Source: Pogonophryne albipinna (taxonomy: Eukaryota; Chordata; Actinopteri; Perciformes; Artedidraconidae). Taken from it: a stretch of 64,000 nucleotides of DNA. Shown here in pieces: positions 22,471 through 33,090 of the stretch. How positions within the stretch are numbered: position 1 is the stretch's first letter; every line of letters begins with the position of its first letter. The notes below the pieces were generated by a model, which had not been told where the DNA came from, did not search any database, and saw only the letters and a list, made by a program, of their open reading frames with translations. Where the stretch lies: positions 14,125,087 through 14,189,086 of the forward strand of contig CM053256.1 in NCBI GenBank assembly GCA_028583405.1, read 5' to 3'. The position numbers were made by a program, and so were the translations under genes.

Positions 22471-23014
22471 TGCGATCTCAGGCAATAAGTACTTTCAATT
22501 CGCAGAGAGACTAGAATTAACCTGAAAATAACTTGATTTACTGAGAAGAACTCTAGAATCCCTCAAATGTATCTTTATGGTCAGAAATCCAGGTAAAATA
22601 AAGATCTTGTCCTTGGATCAACCGATTTTTAATAATCACTAGAAGAGAGCACTGAGCTGCTTATTTGCGATGGTGTGTGTGTGTGTATGCGTTTTTGTGC
22701 ATTTCTTAATTCCCCTCCTAAAATGTGTGTACAGCAGATGTATTACTGTATCTGTAAACATGCATGTTCGTGTGTAGGGGGATGAGAGGAGTAACAGAGG
22801 AGAGCAGGAAACAGGTACAACTGTGTAGGATGTTGAGTCTGTGCACTGCTCTCTGTAGGCCAGATGGTATCTGTCATTGATGTGTATTTCTGTGAGTGAT
22901 CCCTCCACAGCGGTTGGCTGTGTTTATCTGTTAAGTCAGCATCCAAACAGTTGTTTTTTTGAAAATGAAAATGAAGTTAACGCTAAATAGAAATTCTCAA
23001 GAAAGCAATGCATT
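22471..23014. other. Anonymous sequence with short CA tract
   Basis: A short GT/CA tract lies near 22673-22686. Nothing else is recognisable. Confidence 0.35.
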
Positions 23015-23105
23015 AGTAGATGTTATTTATAGAGCACTTTCAACCACAGTTACAGAGTGCTTTGAACACAATAAAGATAATAATAAAAATGCTAAATAAA
23101 AGCAG
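23015..23105 (-). mobile_element. L2-like LINE 3' tail
   Basis: TTATTTATAGAGCACTTTCA and the following AGAGTGCTTTGAACACAATA are the minus-strand form of the GTGCTTTAT...CTATATAAATAA-type L2 tail. Only about 90 bp are recognisable. Confidence 0.45.
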
Positions 23106-23424
23106 GAAAGCAACATAATGTCATTTCATGTATAATGTAAAAGGCCCTGAGTAGTGCAGGTGACGGGGATAGAGTGAACGAGCAACACTTGTTGCTTGAA
23201 GAGTGTTGTTTTAGAAAGTGTCCATTAAAGGCTGTAAATTAAAAAAAAATGATTTTAAGATATACTGTAAAAAATAAAACAGTTTATTTAACAATGAACA
23301 AATAGCAGCTGTGTATGCCAGAATTTCATCATAATAGATACAAATTATTTTTTGCAATTATTATGGTTAAATAAAATGCCCTGTTGTGCTGAATTTCATA
23401 TTCATATTTGTAGTTTGTTATTAT

Positions 23425-23730
23425 TTAATTTATTTAACCTTTATTTAACCAGAGATAGAATCTCATTTGCAATGCTGACCTGGCCAAGAAGGCAGCAACG
23501 TTACACATAACACAAACATATAAAATACAGAGAACATAACTAAGAAAACAAAAGACGAAAAAGCAGTCACTACATTGTGCACATTAGGACAGTAAGAAAG
23601 GTACACTACTTATTACTGCAAGAGCAGCTAGTGGTAAGGACTTCAGACAACTTCAATTTAAAACATGCTATTGAGACAAGTGCCGTCAGTTTGAGGCGTG
23701 ATTGAAGGTCATTCCAAGACCAAGGACCAG
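23425..23730 (-). mobile_element. LINE 3' fragment
   Basis: The plus strand starts TTTAACCTTTATTTAACCAG, a common fish LINE 3' end in reverse. On the minus strand the far side translates as GPWSWNDLQSRLKLTALVS, the same WN.LQ..LKL pattern seen at 22278-22466. It is a different subfamily from the neighbouring fragments, inserted in the same direction. Confidence 0.55.
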
Positions 23731-23744
23731 GTTTGTGCTTCTGT

Positions 23745-24094
23745 TGTAACATGTTTCCATGCTTGAATGTTCAAAAAGGTCTTTATTTTTCACACTGTGC
23801 TGCTGCCCCTCTTCCCTCTGTCTGAAACCAGAGCCCAGTCTGCTCTGATTGGTTAGCTGGCCGGCTCTGTTGTTATTGGTCAACCGTTTAGAGATGTCCT
23901 GCCCCTTAGCCTATCACGTTAAATGTTTTGGAGCACAAGCCAATAGAAGTGCGAGTGTTACATAGTGATGTCACTATGTTATGAAAGTAAAGGAGTCCAA
24001 TGGAGGGAAATTAACCTTTGCAGACCATTGACGTGCACAAAAACCTATATAACACTCTACAGGAAAGGAAAAACACCACAATAGGGTCCCTTTA
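23745..24094. mobile_element. MITE-like repeat ending in CACAATAGGGTCCCTTTAA
   Basis: The right end has the AGGGTCCCTTTAA form, a terminus seen repeatedly in percomorph genomes, preceded by the CCTATATAACACTCTACAGG phrase. A TGCTCTGATTGG segment inside is shared with the repeat at 40684-42300. A matching left end was not identified. Confidence 0.5.
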
Positions 24095-26581
24095 AATAAA
24101 AATACACCCCCCTGCAGTTTTAACTATTCACACAAAGTATTGATAACTGTCCTGGTGGAACATTAATTCAGTGGGAAAAAGTTATGATACAAAAAGATTA
24201 TTTTTCAATGTTTTGCTGCAGACACATTGAGGCTCACATTATCTCAGTAAAGCCTTGAGAAAAGACATGTGACAGTTCCCAGATGAATCCCTGCTTTCTA
24301 ATGAGCACGAAAAACAACAACGAAAAACACAAGTTTCAGAACACTGCACCATTATACCAAATAATAGTAATGATCAAGAGTCTAATTAAGTCTGTTGCTT
24401 CTCTGTTGATTAACAAGTGTAATAAACTGCATTCAAAAATATATATATATACACACACAGTATATACTAATATTACTGTGTCATTTGGTGCATTCTCCTC
24501 ATGACAGAAGGAGAATGTGAAATGCTTTTTCGTTCCTTTGCAAGTATATGGATTTAAGATGTGTACCAAAATAACATAATGCAGCCATTTGCTAAATCAA
24601 AATAGGCAGACCACTGAATGAACAATGCCCGTCTGGCTTCTCTTTTATAAAGCCTTTCACAGTTTGTCTCTGATTTCAGAGCCGGAGGAGAAAAAAAACT
24701 GCTGTGTTCAGTTATTCTCTTTACTTATAGAATGTCTGACACTGAATGCCTAAACAAATGTAAAAGACGCTGGAGCACAAAGAAAAGATGGCACACAGGT
24801 GTGAAAGAGAATGAATAGAGGTGACATATTAATACATAATAAACAGCTCTCTCTGCTCCTTGTTAATCAGTTTCGTAGAATCCTGATCATATTACTTTTT
24901 GATTCGGTGAACATAAGCATGTGGGCTGGTTCCACCCGGACACCTCGGCTCTGCCCCCGTACAATAATTGTTTGTTCTGGCTGACTGAGCCCGTGTATCT
25001 CCCACCGATAACGCTAAACACAATTTCCCCCAGGAGCGGAGTTTGCTGAGAAAAACCTGTGCAGTCCATTTCCCAGTAAAGGGCAAATTAAAGGGAGGAA
25101 TGACGGGACCCTCCATATTGAACATGGTGCGTTCAGCATCTTCTTTAGTGTATATAACCGTGAAGGGCATTTCAAGGAGATATTTTCAATTACGTTCTAA
25201 TTTACATCTGTCTGCATGTAGGATATGTGGTCAGACTTGCTGTCAAACAGAACGTACTGTAAGGTACACTTATTTGTCAAAAATATTGTGGAGAAAAATA
25301 ATGAATTGGATTGGTTGGATTCACTACCTCCCTCCTTACAGTATGTATGCCTCAATGTCCCTTAAGTTGTCATTTCAAACCTATGTCGGCAGATGAGGCT
25401 ACATGGGTTTATATAGAGCTGTAAAATACAGTGTTATTGGTGGGTGTCCATCATTGATCAACGTCAGGTAGCCTCTCCTGGAGGGGATTTGATTGGAGAA
25501 GCAATCGGAAAGCTCCCATGTAATGGAAATGTCCCTGTTGTGTATAGATGTCTGAGAAGAGAGATGACAAATCAATAATGTCCTCCATTAAGTTGCCTCC
25601 CCATTTTAAGAGGTGGGGGTTGGCGTGTTAGAAAAAAAAGTGCTCCCTTTGCGCTTGCATCTTGGGGTTCAATTTATCTAAGGTCCAAAAATAAAGAAAT
25701 TGCTGCCTCCCTGTTGTCTTGAGCTTGGAGAAATAAACAGTCAATATTTGCTCCTAGGGACCTGCAAAAGGACGCGCACATAAATCACCCAGCATGCACC
25801 TGTCCAAAGAATCAGCCTCAGAGTCCTGTGTCATCGCGTTTAGGATCATGCTGCTGCTACTGAGGCCCCCCTTCATCTCTGAATCAATGTGCCAGGGGCC
25901 ACTCCTGGTAGAAGGGACAGAAGATGAAATTACTTTCCCTTTTCCATCTTTTCCCATTGTGCTCTCACAGCAGCCTGTTTACATGCACTTCCATGCTGTT
26001 GTGATGAAGATCGCAAACTATGGCCTCACATTGGTTAACCCCATAGGTCTTCATTTTCCTCTTTATATGTTAATATACAGTATGGCTGTCATCCAGTGAG
26101 ATAATTGCTTTTTACATGAAAGTGTCATGTCTGGATCAAAAAGCACATAATTATAGTTTGAGTTCTTAAAAATATGATGATAGTACATCTCTTTTGCTTT
26201 TAAAGATAACATAATTTACAGACCATGTTGGCTTTCATTCATTATTTTTTTAGAACTTTTGTTCAAAATCAGTTTAATCAAGTTCTGATATACATCTCCA
26301 CTTGACATGGAAAATGAGTCTGGACATTTGACTGGCTCAGACATTTCTGATAACTTTCTTTGAGACAAATAAGACCTGCAACACATGCAACAAGGGTCTC
26401 GCATCACATCCTGTGTCATGGGGGGGGGGGGCTGGAAGAGCAGCTGTCAGGAGGAAATGCCCGGCTCTGAAAGACTGATAGGCCTCCATTGACCTGGGCA
26501 ATCATGCTGAGACAACAGAGGTTCTTCTACAATTTCTCAGTGTAGACGTTTTGTCCTCTGTAGTAGTGGGATGTGGGTTGT
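24095..26581. other. Anonymous sequence, no gene supported
   Basis: Includes a short AT/AC tract near 24441-24460 and a G10 run at about 26420. Minus-strand and plus-strand frames of 92 to 117 codons overlap at 24892-25396 but neither shows a domain. Several stretches (25540-26060) look unique rather than repetitive. Confidence 0.35.
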
Positions 26582-26653
26582 TACAGTACAACCCTGTCTC
26601 CTAAAAATTACGTTCCCACAGAACTAAACTGCATTCTCAATTACGTTTAGCTA

Positions 26654-26810
26654 GAAACGTATTTTCTCCTACGTTACGTTTCTTATGAACGTATCTTAAA
26701 TATGTTTATTTTCTACATATCTTCTAGAAACATATTTTCTCCCACGTTACGTTTCTTATGAACGTATCTTAAATACGTTTATTTTCTACATATCTTTGCC
26801 ATTTATTGTC
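26654..26810. repeat. Tandem ~73-bp duplication in left arm
   Basis: The phrase ACGTTACGTTTCTTATGAAC followed by GTATCTTAAATA occurs twice about 73 bases apart. The same duplication is present in the right arm (about 31910-32055, inverted), so it predates the present element copy. Confidence 0.8.
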
Positions 26811-26939
26811 TTGCTTATAATAATGATAATAGTCATTTATAAATATCATTTTAGAGCACACATTTGAAATCAGTAGGCGAGGCTGTAATTTCTCCAGCTG
26901 TTACTCTCATGAGCGAGGCAGAAGATAATAGTTTTCAAC

Positions 26940-27065
26940 ATGCCAAAAAGCTGCTGTGTCGTTTATTGCACCTCAAACATTAAAACAAATCCAGAGTTAC
27001 GTGTTTCTGTACTTTCTCTAAGAAGAAAGGACAGTAACAGAAGATCTCTGTGGCTTCAGGCTTGA
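26940..27065 (+). pseudogene. Truncated THAP-domain coding sequence, left arm
   Basis: The 41-codon frame starts MPKSCCVVYCTSNIKTNPEL and ends SLWLQA before TGA. It shows the N-terminal MP-x-CC-x3-C pattern and the downstream R-x-x-W expected of a THAP zinc-binding DNA-binding domain (C2CH). The second C-x2-H pair is missing because the sequence diverges after 27048. The full-length autonomous element would be expected to use this domain to bind its own ends. No complete transposase is present here. Confidence 0.6.
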
Positions 27066-28970
27066 TCGCCGTTCAAATGACAGCGTTGGTTTCCCCAAAA
27101 GTGGGCGGGGCTGTAAAGTGACGTAGTTTTACTCTCATCTATTATTCAAAACCATTATATTTATTCTAACGTAAATTACATGCCAGTGTTTTATGTTTTT
27201 ATTTTAAATCGTATAATGTCGGACTTTTTTTCCCGTCTGTGAGGAAAAGAAATGGGGCTTAGAGCCTCAAAATACTGAAATCTGTATTTAAAAAAAAAAA
27301 AAAAAAATTCTTATTTACTCAACAATAACACACAATTATCCTTGTTTTTATTTATTCGTTTAATTCTATAATCTTGGGCTTTTTAGCATGCTTTTTAGCC
27401 GTAAATAAAGTCACCGGAAACAGACGTAGGCCTATAAGGGACATTTTGAGGATACACACAAACCCACTGAACAGATTACCCAAGATCCTCAGCTTGAAGC
27501 TCGTTGATTGGATGTTTAGCCGCAATGCATGTTGGGATATGATGTTAATGCGATATGATATCCGGAAAAAAAAAAGAATAATAATACTACTTTATTCCGA
27601 GTGTGCTTGCTTTTCTCTTTGGAAGTCATCACATAACGGCATTGTAATACACGGTTCGGCTGAATTAAATATTACACATCTGCTGTAGTTCTTTATTTAT
27701 AGAGCCCTGATGAGAAGACTTCTGGACAAACAGGAGAACTGCCGCCAAAACTGAAGATGTGACGTGGATCATAAATATATCAACAATTAAACAACACCTT
27801 GCATTTCTTTTCACAAAATACGTCTCCTTGCAGTATCAACAGTAATTTGGCTGACTTTTATATTTGATCCAATTGGTAGATAGGTTATATTTACACCATA
27901 ACGGTGCACAGCTGATAGAAAAGGACTTGTAGTTTTTAAAGATATTACTGATTTTCTTTGAATATAAGAATGTAAATACTGAGTTGAGAGAATAGTCAGG
28001 GGATTTGGGTGATGGGAGACACATCTATGGAATCACAATTTCAATAGCTTACCATTAAATGACAGATATGCCTTTCTGTCTGTGATGTTTTACAAATCAG
28101 ATATTAATGTGTAGAAGTAAAACATGTTAAATAGTATAGCAATATCCTGTGAAATTATGTAAAAACATGAATAAAACTACACATCTTCAGATGTTATACA
28201 TAAGTGTCCTACAATAATAATACAAAGTTATTATTAGTATGCTGTGTGTACCTTGTGTGCACCGCCTAGTGGTTAAAGCACGTTATTGAATTTTTGTTGT
28301 TGAATAATGTTATTTTTGTTGAATAATGTTACTTTTGTTGAATAATGTTATTTGATGAAAACAATATTAAGAGTACATACTTTCATAGGGGGAAAGTAGA
28401 AGGTCAATGATAGAAATATAGAATATAAAAAATCAAGAAGATACAGTAAGTGATCTCTACAATAAAACCGTTTAGTGCTGGATGTACAAAGATGTTAATA
28501 GGAGGATATGCAAAACAGACAAACTAATTAACCTCTATTTAAACATTAAATAAAACTTTAGGTTAAGGTCTTCTTTTAAATAAGAAAAAAGCTTTGGGGT
28601 ATCTATCTAAAGATAAATATTAAGCCTGACAAAGTACTTAACGTCTAATGTATTGCTTTCCTGCAATGTTAACTATGTTGAAGCACTTATTTTAACTGAT
28701 ATTATACACATTAATTATACTCTTATGTATGTAGATAGTATAAGAAATGTGCAGAATTTGACAGTTTAATGGTGGAGGTATACACACATATTGATAGATG
28801 TCTTGGAATTAACTATTAGTAGAGAATAACGAGTAATTAATATACTTTATAGATATCTGCAGATAAATGTTTAGTCTTCTCAAGCACCAACTATCAAATA
28901 TCTCTCCTGATTGTTGGCACTTGACAATCACCTTTCCCTGAATTTTACTCAGGTGTAACTAAAGTCTGCT
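27049..28970. other. Interior of element I, left of the Kolobok-like insertion
   Basis: 27190-27400 is shared with element III (about 60373-60600), including the phrase TTAAATCGTATAATGTCGGA. 27583-27935 is shared with element II (34165-34492). 28667-28710 recurs at 34763-34806. A 20-21-bp unit (GTTGAATAATGTTATTTTT) repeats three times at 28298-28352. The 104-codon frame at 27374-27688 has no recognised domain. Confidence 0.7.
28298..28352. repeat. Short minisatellite, 3 copies of ~20 bp
   Basis: Three tandem copies of GTTGAATAATGTTATTTTT with single-base differences, inside element I. Confidence 0.85.
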
Positions 28971-29228
28971 TTAAAGAGCCTGTGACACGAGTTTCCCCAA
29001 TCATCCAAACCCATCAATTTGAGTAAATATTGTCCCCTTGAAAACCGTTACTGAACTGATTTTGGATATTTGTACTTTGATAACCATTAATCTGCCCTTC
29101 AATGTTGACCATTTTCTGGATCTTCTCGGGGATTCTTCAAGTCCTGCCAAATTATGTGTGACGTCATTGCGGGCACAGCGCTCCAGCTGCACCGTTCAGG
29201 ATCCCAGCATCTGCATGTAAACGCACGA

Positions 29229-29318
29229 TGGCGCACACAGCAGCAAGCTCAGACAGCGATGACAGTTTAATTTTGAACGTGTCTGAGAGCTCATATGAGG
29301 CTGAAGGATCGGTTTAGG
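29229..29318 (+). pseudogene. Truncated N-terminal ORF of the Kolobok-like element
   Basis: Thirty codons (ATG to TAG), reading MAHTAASSDSDDSLILNVSE and then SSYEAEGSV. The serine/aspartate-rich acidic composition resembles the start of P2X7-receptor-like proteins that fish transposons encode. That comparison is from memory and weak. The reading frame ends early, so this is a remnant. Confidence 0.3.
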
Positions 29319-29381
29319 TTGTATCTGTTAGAAGTTGAGGAATTAGGTGCGTCAATATGGGCGATTATACGGTCATGTAGC

Positions 29382-30249
29382 CAGTGGTGGACTGGGACTA
29401 AAAATCATCCCGGGACTCTCGACCGGACCACTTCGGTACCGCTAGTAAATTGTCAACGGGGGGAGTGGGGGATGTCAGGGGCGGCGGGTGCTGTAGGCTA
29501 GGGAAGGCTAAGCCTTCCCAAATATTTGTGTCACTGCATTCTGGTAAAATACAAATATAATGTATAATGTCTGTGTCTTTGACATTAGCGCTGCTAGCCA
29601 CCTGTGCCCTGTACTACGAAGCCAGTTCAACATACCCTGGATATGTTTGAGTAACAAACAAACTAACAACAAACTAACAAACGAGATCTCGCTAAACTGT
29701 CCTACGACGCTGGTTATCAACTCGGTAAATCAAGCCAGGGTTTCTCTCACCAGCTGAGAGCGCGTTCACGTCTAAGACACGAGTGGATCTGACTTTAATT
29801 ACATTTGACTTGAGTGTTTCGTCAACATAATGTGTTGCTTAAAATAATACTTCTGCATACAGTATGTGACACTGTAAGTGTTGCACGGCCAGATACGGCT
29901 GGAGAAGCTGACTCAGATAAGGAAATATATGATATTATATGATCGATGATCTGATTGATGATGTAATATGAATGATAAGTGCGACACGTCGGCGTCTTCT
30001 CTGCATACGGCAGTTTAAACTGTATTTCCTTTATCCTGTAATATAACTTGAGAGATTTAAACTCCGCACACTGAGTTGATCTCTTTTCTATAGACGCCGG
30101 AGGCGGGCAGCGTCAGGTAAAAAAAGTGATTTAGCCTTCCCAAACCTGAGCCTCACGCGCCGCCTATGGGGATGTACTAGTGACTTATCCGACCGGCCCA
30201 CTTCGGTACCGGCCCATCGGGATTCGTCCCGATGGCCAGTCCGCCACTG
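29382..30249. mobile_element. hAT element A, inserted in the Kolobok-like element
   Basis: Ends CAGTGGTGGACTGGGACT and ATGGCCAGTCCGCCACTG form a hAT-type inverted repeat. The 8-bp flanks CATGTAGC and CACCCAGC match at only five positions, so the target duplication is degraded or the right boundary is off. It contains hAT element B. An internal phrase ACTGTCAACGGGGGGAG recurs just outside the right end at about 30266, which suggests a local duplication. Confidence 0.65.
29476..30167. mobile_element. hAT element B, inserted in hAT element A
   Basis: The left end CAGGGGCGGCGGGTG and the right end CACGCGCCGCCTAT are an imperfect inverted repeat, extended by GGGAAGGCTAA near both ends. The flanks GGGGATGT at 29468-29475 and 30168-30175 are a perfect 8-bp duplication. 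The inner segment with CCTGTACTACGAAGCCAG (about 29605-29760) looks like yet another repeat unit. No transposase frame. Confidence 0.8.
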
Positions 30250-30327
30250 CACCCAGCCCACGTAAACTGTCAACGGGGGGAGCCTCGCTGCGGGGAAACG
30301 GTGGACCTAGTGTCCCGATCGGAGTGG

Positions 30328-30350
30328 GAATAATAATAATAATAATAATC
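30328..30350. repeat. (AAT)n short tandem repeat
   Basis: Seven to eight AAT units within the Kolobok-like element. Confidence 0.9.
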
Positions 30351-31657
30351 CGTGCATTTTATCCATTAATTTCCCCAACATTGTGGTAAAAAAAACACAC
30401 GTTTAATCCATGTTGGTGTACTACAACTACAAAAAGCATCGGTTTGTTTTCTCATCAGGAAATGCAGACCGGCTCAAACAAACGATTTTTAATCATCATC
30501 CTCACGATCATTTAATGTATCATATGTTCGCCGAATTGACATGAAAGCACTAATAAATGTAGTTTAATCCACTTGAGTTTACAACTACAAAAATAATCGA
30601 TTTGTTTTTATATCACATCCTACGGGAGGAAATTCAGCAGCTCTCACTCCCGATTTTTAATCCTAATTTAATCATCATCTTCACCACGATCATTTATGTT
30701 TATGTTCGCCGAATTGACATGAAAGCACTGACAAATATGAATATACTGTAGTCAACTTCATTAAAACGTTATTAACGTGCCTAAACTCAGTAATTCACCA
30801 TTTCTACGCATGACAACACACTTTGTCCGTGTTTCGCTCTCTCACCGCACAGTGAAGCGTTCCCGCATTGACGTCACTTCCGGCTTCCCCCAAAACTTCA
30901 AAATGACTCGAAGGAATTTCCCCGCGATGTTCGAAATTATTGATATTTATCGGAACGGTATCGCATCTTCTTTTTTAAACTGACGGTTCGAGATGACTAG
31001 TAGCCCAATATTTCATTGCACAACAGTTGTTGGGATGCTGTCACAGGCTCTTTAAGGGTTGTTTATATTTCACATCATTAATCAGAATCTGCAGAGTTAC
31101 TAAAGTAAATGTAGTAGAGTAAAAATACCAGGTTAACCTCTGAATTGTAGTGGAGTAGAATATATATTAATGCTGCCCATTATGGATACAAGCGATTTTC
31201 ACCCATGTAGTAATTACATGTTTTTAATGTGTACACACCAATGTGTTTCCTATCGCCTAAACCTCCAGGGCTGTACACAGTTTAATACTGTCAACTTCTA
31301 ATTTTGGGAAAAACAAAAACGTGTTTTAAAACTACAATTCCCAGTAGAGACTTGCCATAGAGAACATGTTGCAAAACACAATAGCCAGCATGTGTAGTTC
31401 TGGGGGGGCGTTCGAGTCCAGTTTTGAATAGTCTGCCGTGGTTTCGTTCCATTTCAAAGAGCTTGACGCTCGGCGTAACCTTGGCGCACTGCCACTCCAA
31501 CATCCAATCACAGAGCTTGAAGATTAATCACGGGGTTTGTCAACGGGACTGTAGTCCAAACCATAGCTGGGGATTATGGGTAGTGTAGTGTCTTCGGCCA
31601 TCCTAAACTGAAATGTTTTTCGGATATCATATCGCATTAACAACACCACATCTGGCG

Positions 31658-31771
31658 TCACAGAGATCTTCTGTTACTGTCCTTTCTTCTTAGAGGAAGT
31701 ACAGAAACACGTAACTCTGGATTTGTTTTAATGTTTGAGGTGCAATAAACGACACAGCAGCTTTTTGGCAT
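31658..31771 (-). pseudogene. Truncated THAP-domain coding sequence, right arm
   Basis: Mirror copy of the left-arm sequence on the minus strand, MPKSCCVVYCTSNIKTNPEL onward. The open frame also extends upstream to an ATG at 31846. It ends at RRSL followed by a stop because the arm diverges there. One amino acid (Pro for Ser in VSVLPL) distinguishes it from the left copy. Confidence 0.6.
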
Positions 31772-32119
31772 GAGAAAACTATTATCTTCTGCCTCGCTCA
31801 TGAGAGTAACAGCTGGAGAAATTACAGCCTCGCCTACTGATTTCAAATGTGTGCTCTAAAATGATATTTATAAATGAATATTATTATAAGCAAGACAATA
31901 AATGGCAAAGATATTTAGAAAATAAACGTATTTAAGATACGTTCATAAGAAACGTAACGTGGGAGAAAATATGTTTCTAGAAGATATGTAGAAAATAAAC
32001 GTATTTAAGATACGTTCATAACAAACGTAACGTGGGAGAAAATACGTTTCTTGCTAAACGTAATTGAGAATGCAGTTTCGTTCTGTGGGAACGTAATTTT
32101 TAGGAAACAGGGTTGTACA

Positions 32120-33077
32120 CAGACCCGGCGGCAGACATACGTCTCTGGGCGGGCATTTGATTTACCGGGATTATTTCCCTGTCTCAATCCAAATTGAACT
32201 GTATCAAATAAAAAGGCACATTTGTCTTGTAGTAAATAAAAAGGGCGACCTGGAGCCAATCCTGCAATTTCCAGGTGAAAGAGTTGACATGCTGAAAACC
32301 CAACCCCTGCAGGGGGTCTGGGGGGATTCTCCCCCACGAGATTTTTTGAAATACTAACATAAAATACACCTTCTGGTGCTCTCTTGAGAAGAAAAATAAA
32401 TAAATCTATTACTACACGACATATTTAAAAAAATGAATGCCATTTTAGTTTTTTGTTACTTTGTTCTGAAAGCTGAACCTGCTGCTCCTCACAGAGAGAA
32501 GAGGAAGAGGCTGTGAATTACTTTACATTGTGGATAAGGGTGGATAGCCCCCATTGTTCTGTGTGTCAAAATGAAAGACAGCCCACACACCTATCAATCA
32601 TCAAACCGTGGGGTCTTATTTCATTACGTGTTGATTTCTATCAACACGTAATGTTGTATCGATAGAGATGTACTACAGCAAAATTATTCTCCGTCGGGAC
32701 TTCCTGCAACAACACCACGTCGTTATCGTGATTCTGATTGGCCAGAAGACATTATCAAAGATGTTCTATTGAGAAGATGATCACTACGTGACAACAGTTT
32801 TCAAACCGTTTCTAGTCTTCGGTATTTACTGCTGTCTGTGCAATTTACTCCGCGCGAGTTGGCGGACTTTATTTAGCTTACTTTAAAATAATTTTTCATG
32901 GTGGGGCTAAGCCATTTCTTGGTATGGCTGTAGCCTACCCCAGTATACCCTGGAACCGCCACTGAACATAATAATAAAACAATTAAAATGTTGTATTCAG
33001 CCCTGATTAAAACAGCGGGCCCAAATCCTGGATGGGCGGGCCCGGCCCCATGGGGCCCGCCCATGACGCCGGGTCTG
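32120..33077. mobile_element. hAT element C, 958 bp, across the right end of element I
   Basis: Starts CAGACCCGGCGGCAGAC and ends ATGACGCCGGGTCTG. GTTGTACA flanks it perfectly (32112-32119 and 33078-33085). That 8-mer consists of the last four bases of element I (GTTG) plus the first four of element I's target duplication (TACA), so this insertion is younger than element I. The interior carries no transposase. Short GGGCCCGCC-type motifs sit near the right end. Confidence 0.9.
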
Positions 33078-33090
33078 GTTGTACAGTATC

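Larger units (their letters stand above)
28975..31051. mobile_element. Kolobok-like element with TTAA duplication, 2,077 bp
   Basis: Terminal inverted repeats AGAGCCTGTGACA and TGTCACAGGCTCT are directly flanked by TTAA on both sides (28971-28974 and 31052-31055). TTAA duplications are made by Kolobok and piggyBac. The terminal sequence does not have the CCY start of piggyBac, so Kolobok-like is preferred. Inside the left half is a GC-richer leader and a short ORF beginning MAHTAASSDSDDSLILNVSE (29229-29318), an acidic/serine start typical of proteins encoded by such fish elements. It then stops. The right half has a ~160-bp tandem duplication (about 30420-30745) and a GGAAGTGACGTCA promoter-like motif (minus strand, near 30875). 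It is interrupted by a hAT insertion. Confidence 0.75.
26589..32115. mobile_element. Element I: long-armed inverted-repeat transposon with 7-bp target duplication
   Basis: Ends are CAACCCTGTCTCCTAAAAAT and its inverted match ending ...AAACAGGGTTG. The first 460 bases on the left (26589-27048) match the reverse complement of 31665-32115 almost continuously, and shorter inverted matches follow further in. The left flank is TACAGTA (26582-26588). The right copy is TACA at 32116-32119 continued by GTA at 33086-33088, after removal of the hAT element at 32120-33077. Both arms encode part of a THAP domain. The interior includes a Kolobok-like insertion. About 330 bp near 27583-27935 and 400 bp near 31186-31585 are shared in direct orientation with element II. 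Superfamily is unproven. The 7-bp duplication plus THAP points towards a P-like element rather than Kolobok, which duplicates TTAA. Confidence 0.8.

Noticed and set aside
24892..25396. Overlapping frames of 92 (minus) and 117 (plus) codons
   Set aside because: Mutually antisense, neither with recognisable features.
28298..28352. Possible CRISPR-like array (three ~20-bp repeats)
   Set aside because: Directly tandem without spacers, in a vertebrate genome; a minisatellite.
29374..30257. Firm 8-bp duplication for hAT element A
   Set aside because: Flanks CATGTAGC and CACCCAGC match at only five of eight positions; kept as weak support only.
26582..32119. Calling element I a Kolobok because of the THAP fragment
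   Set aside because: Kolobok duplicates TTAA. Element I shows a 7-bp TACAGTA duplication once the later hAT is removed.
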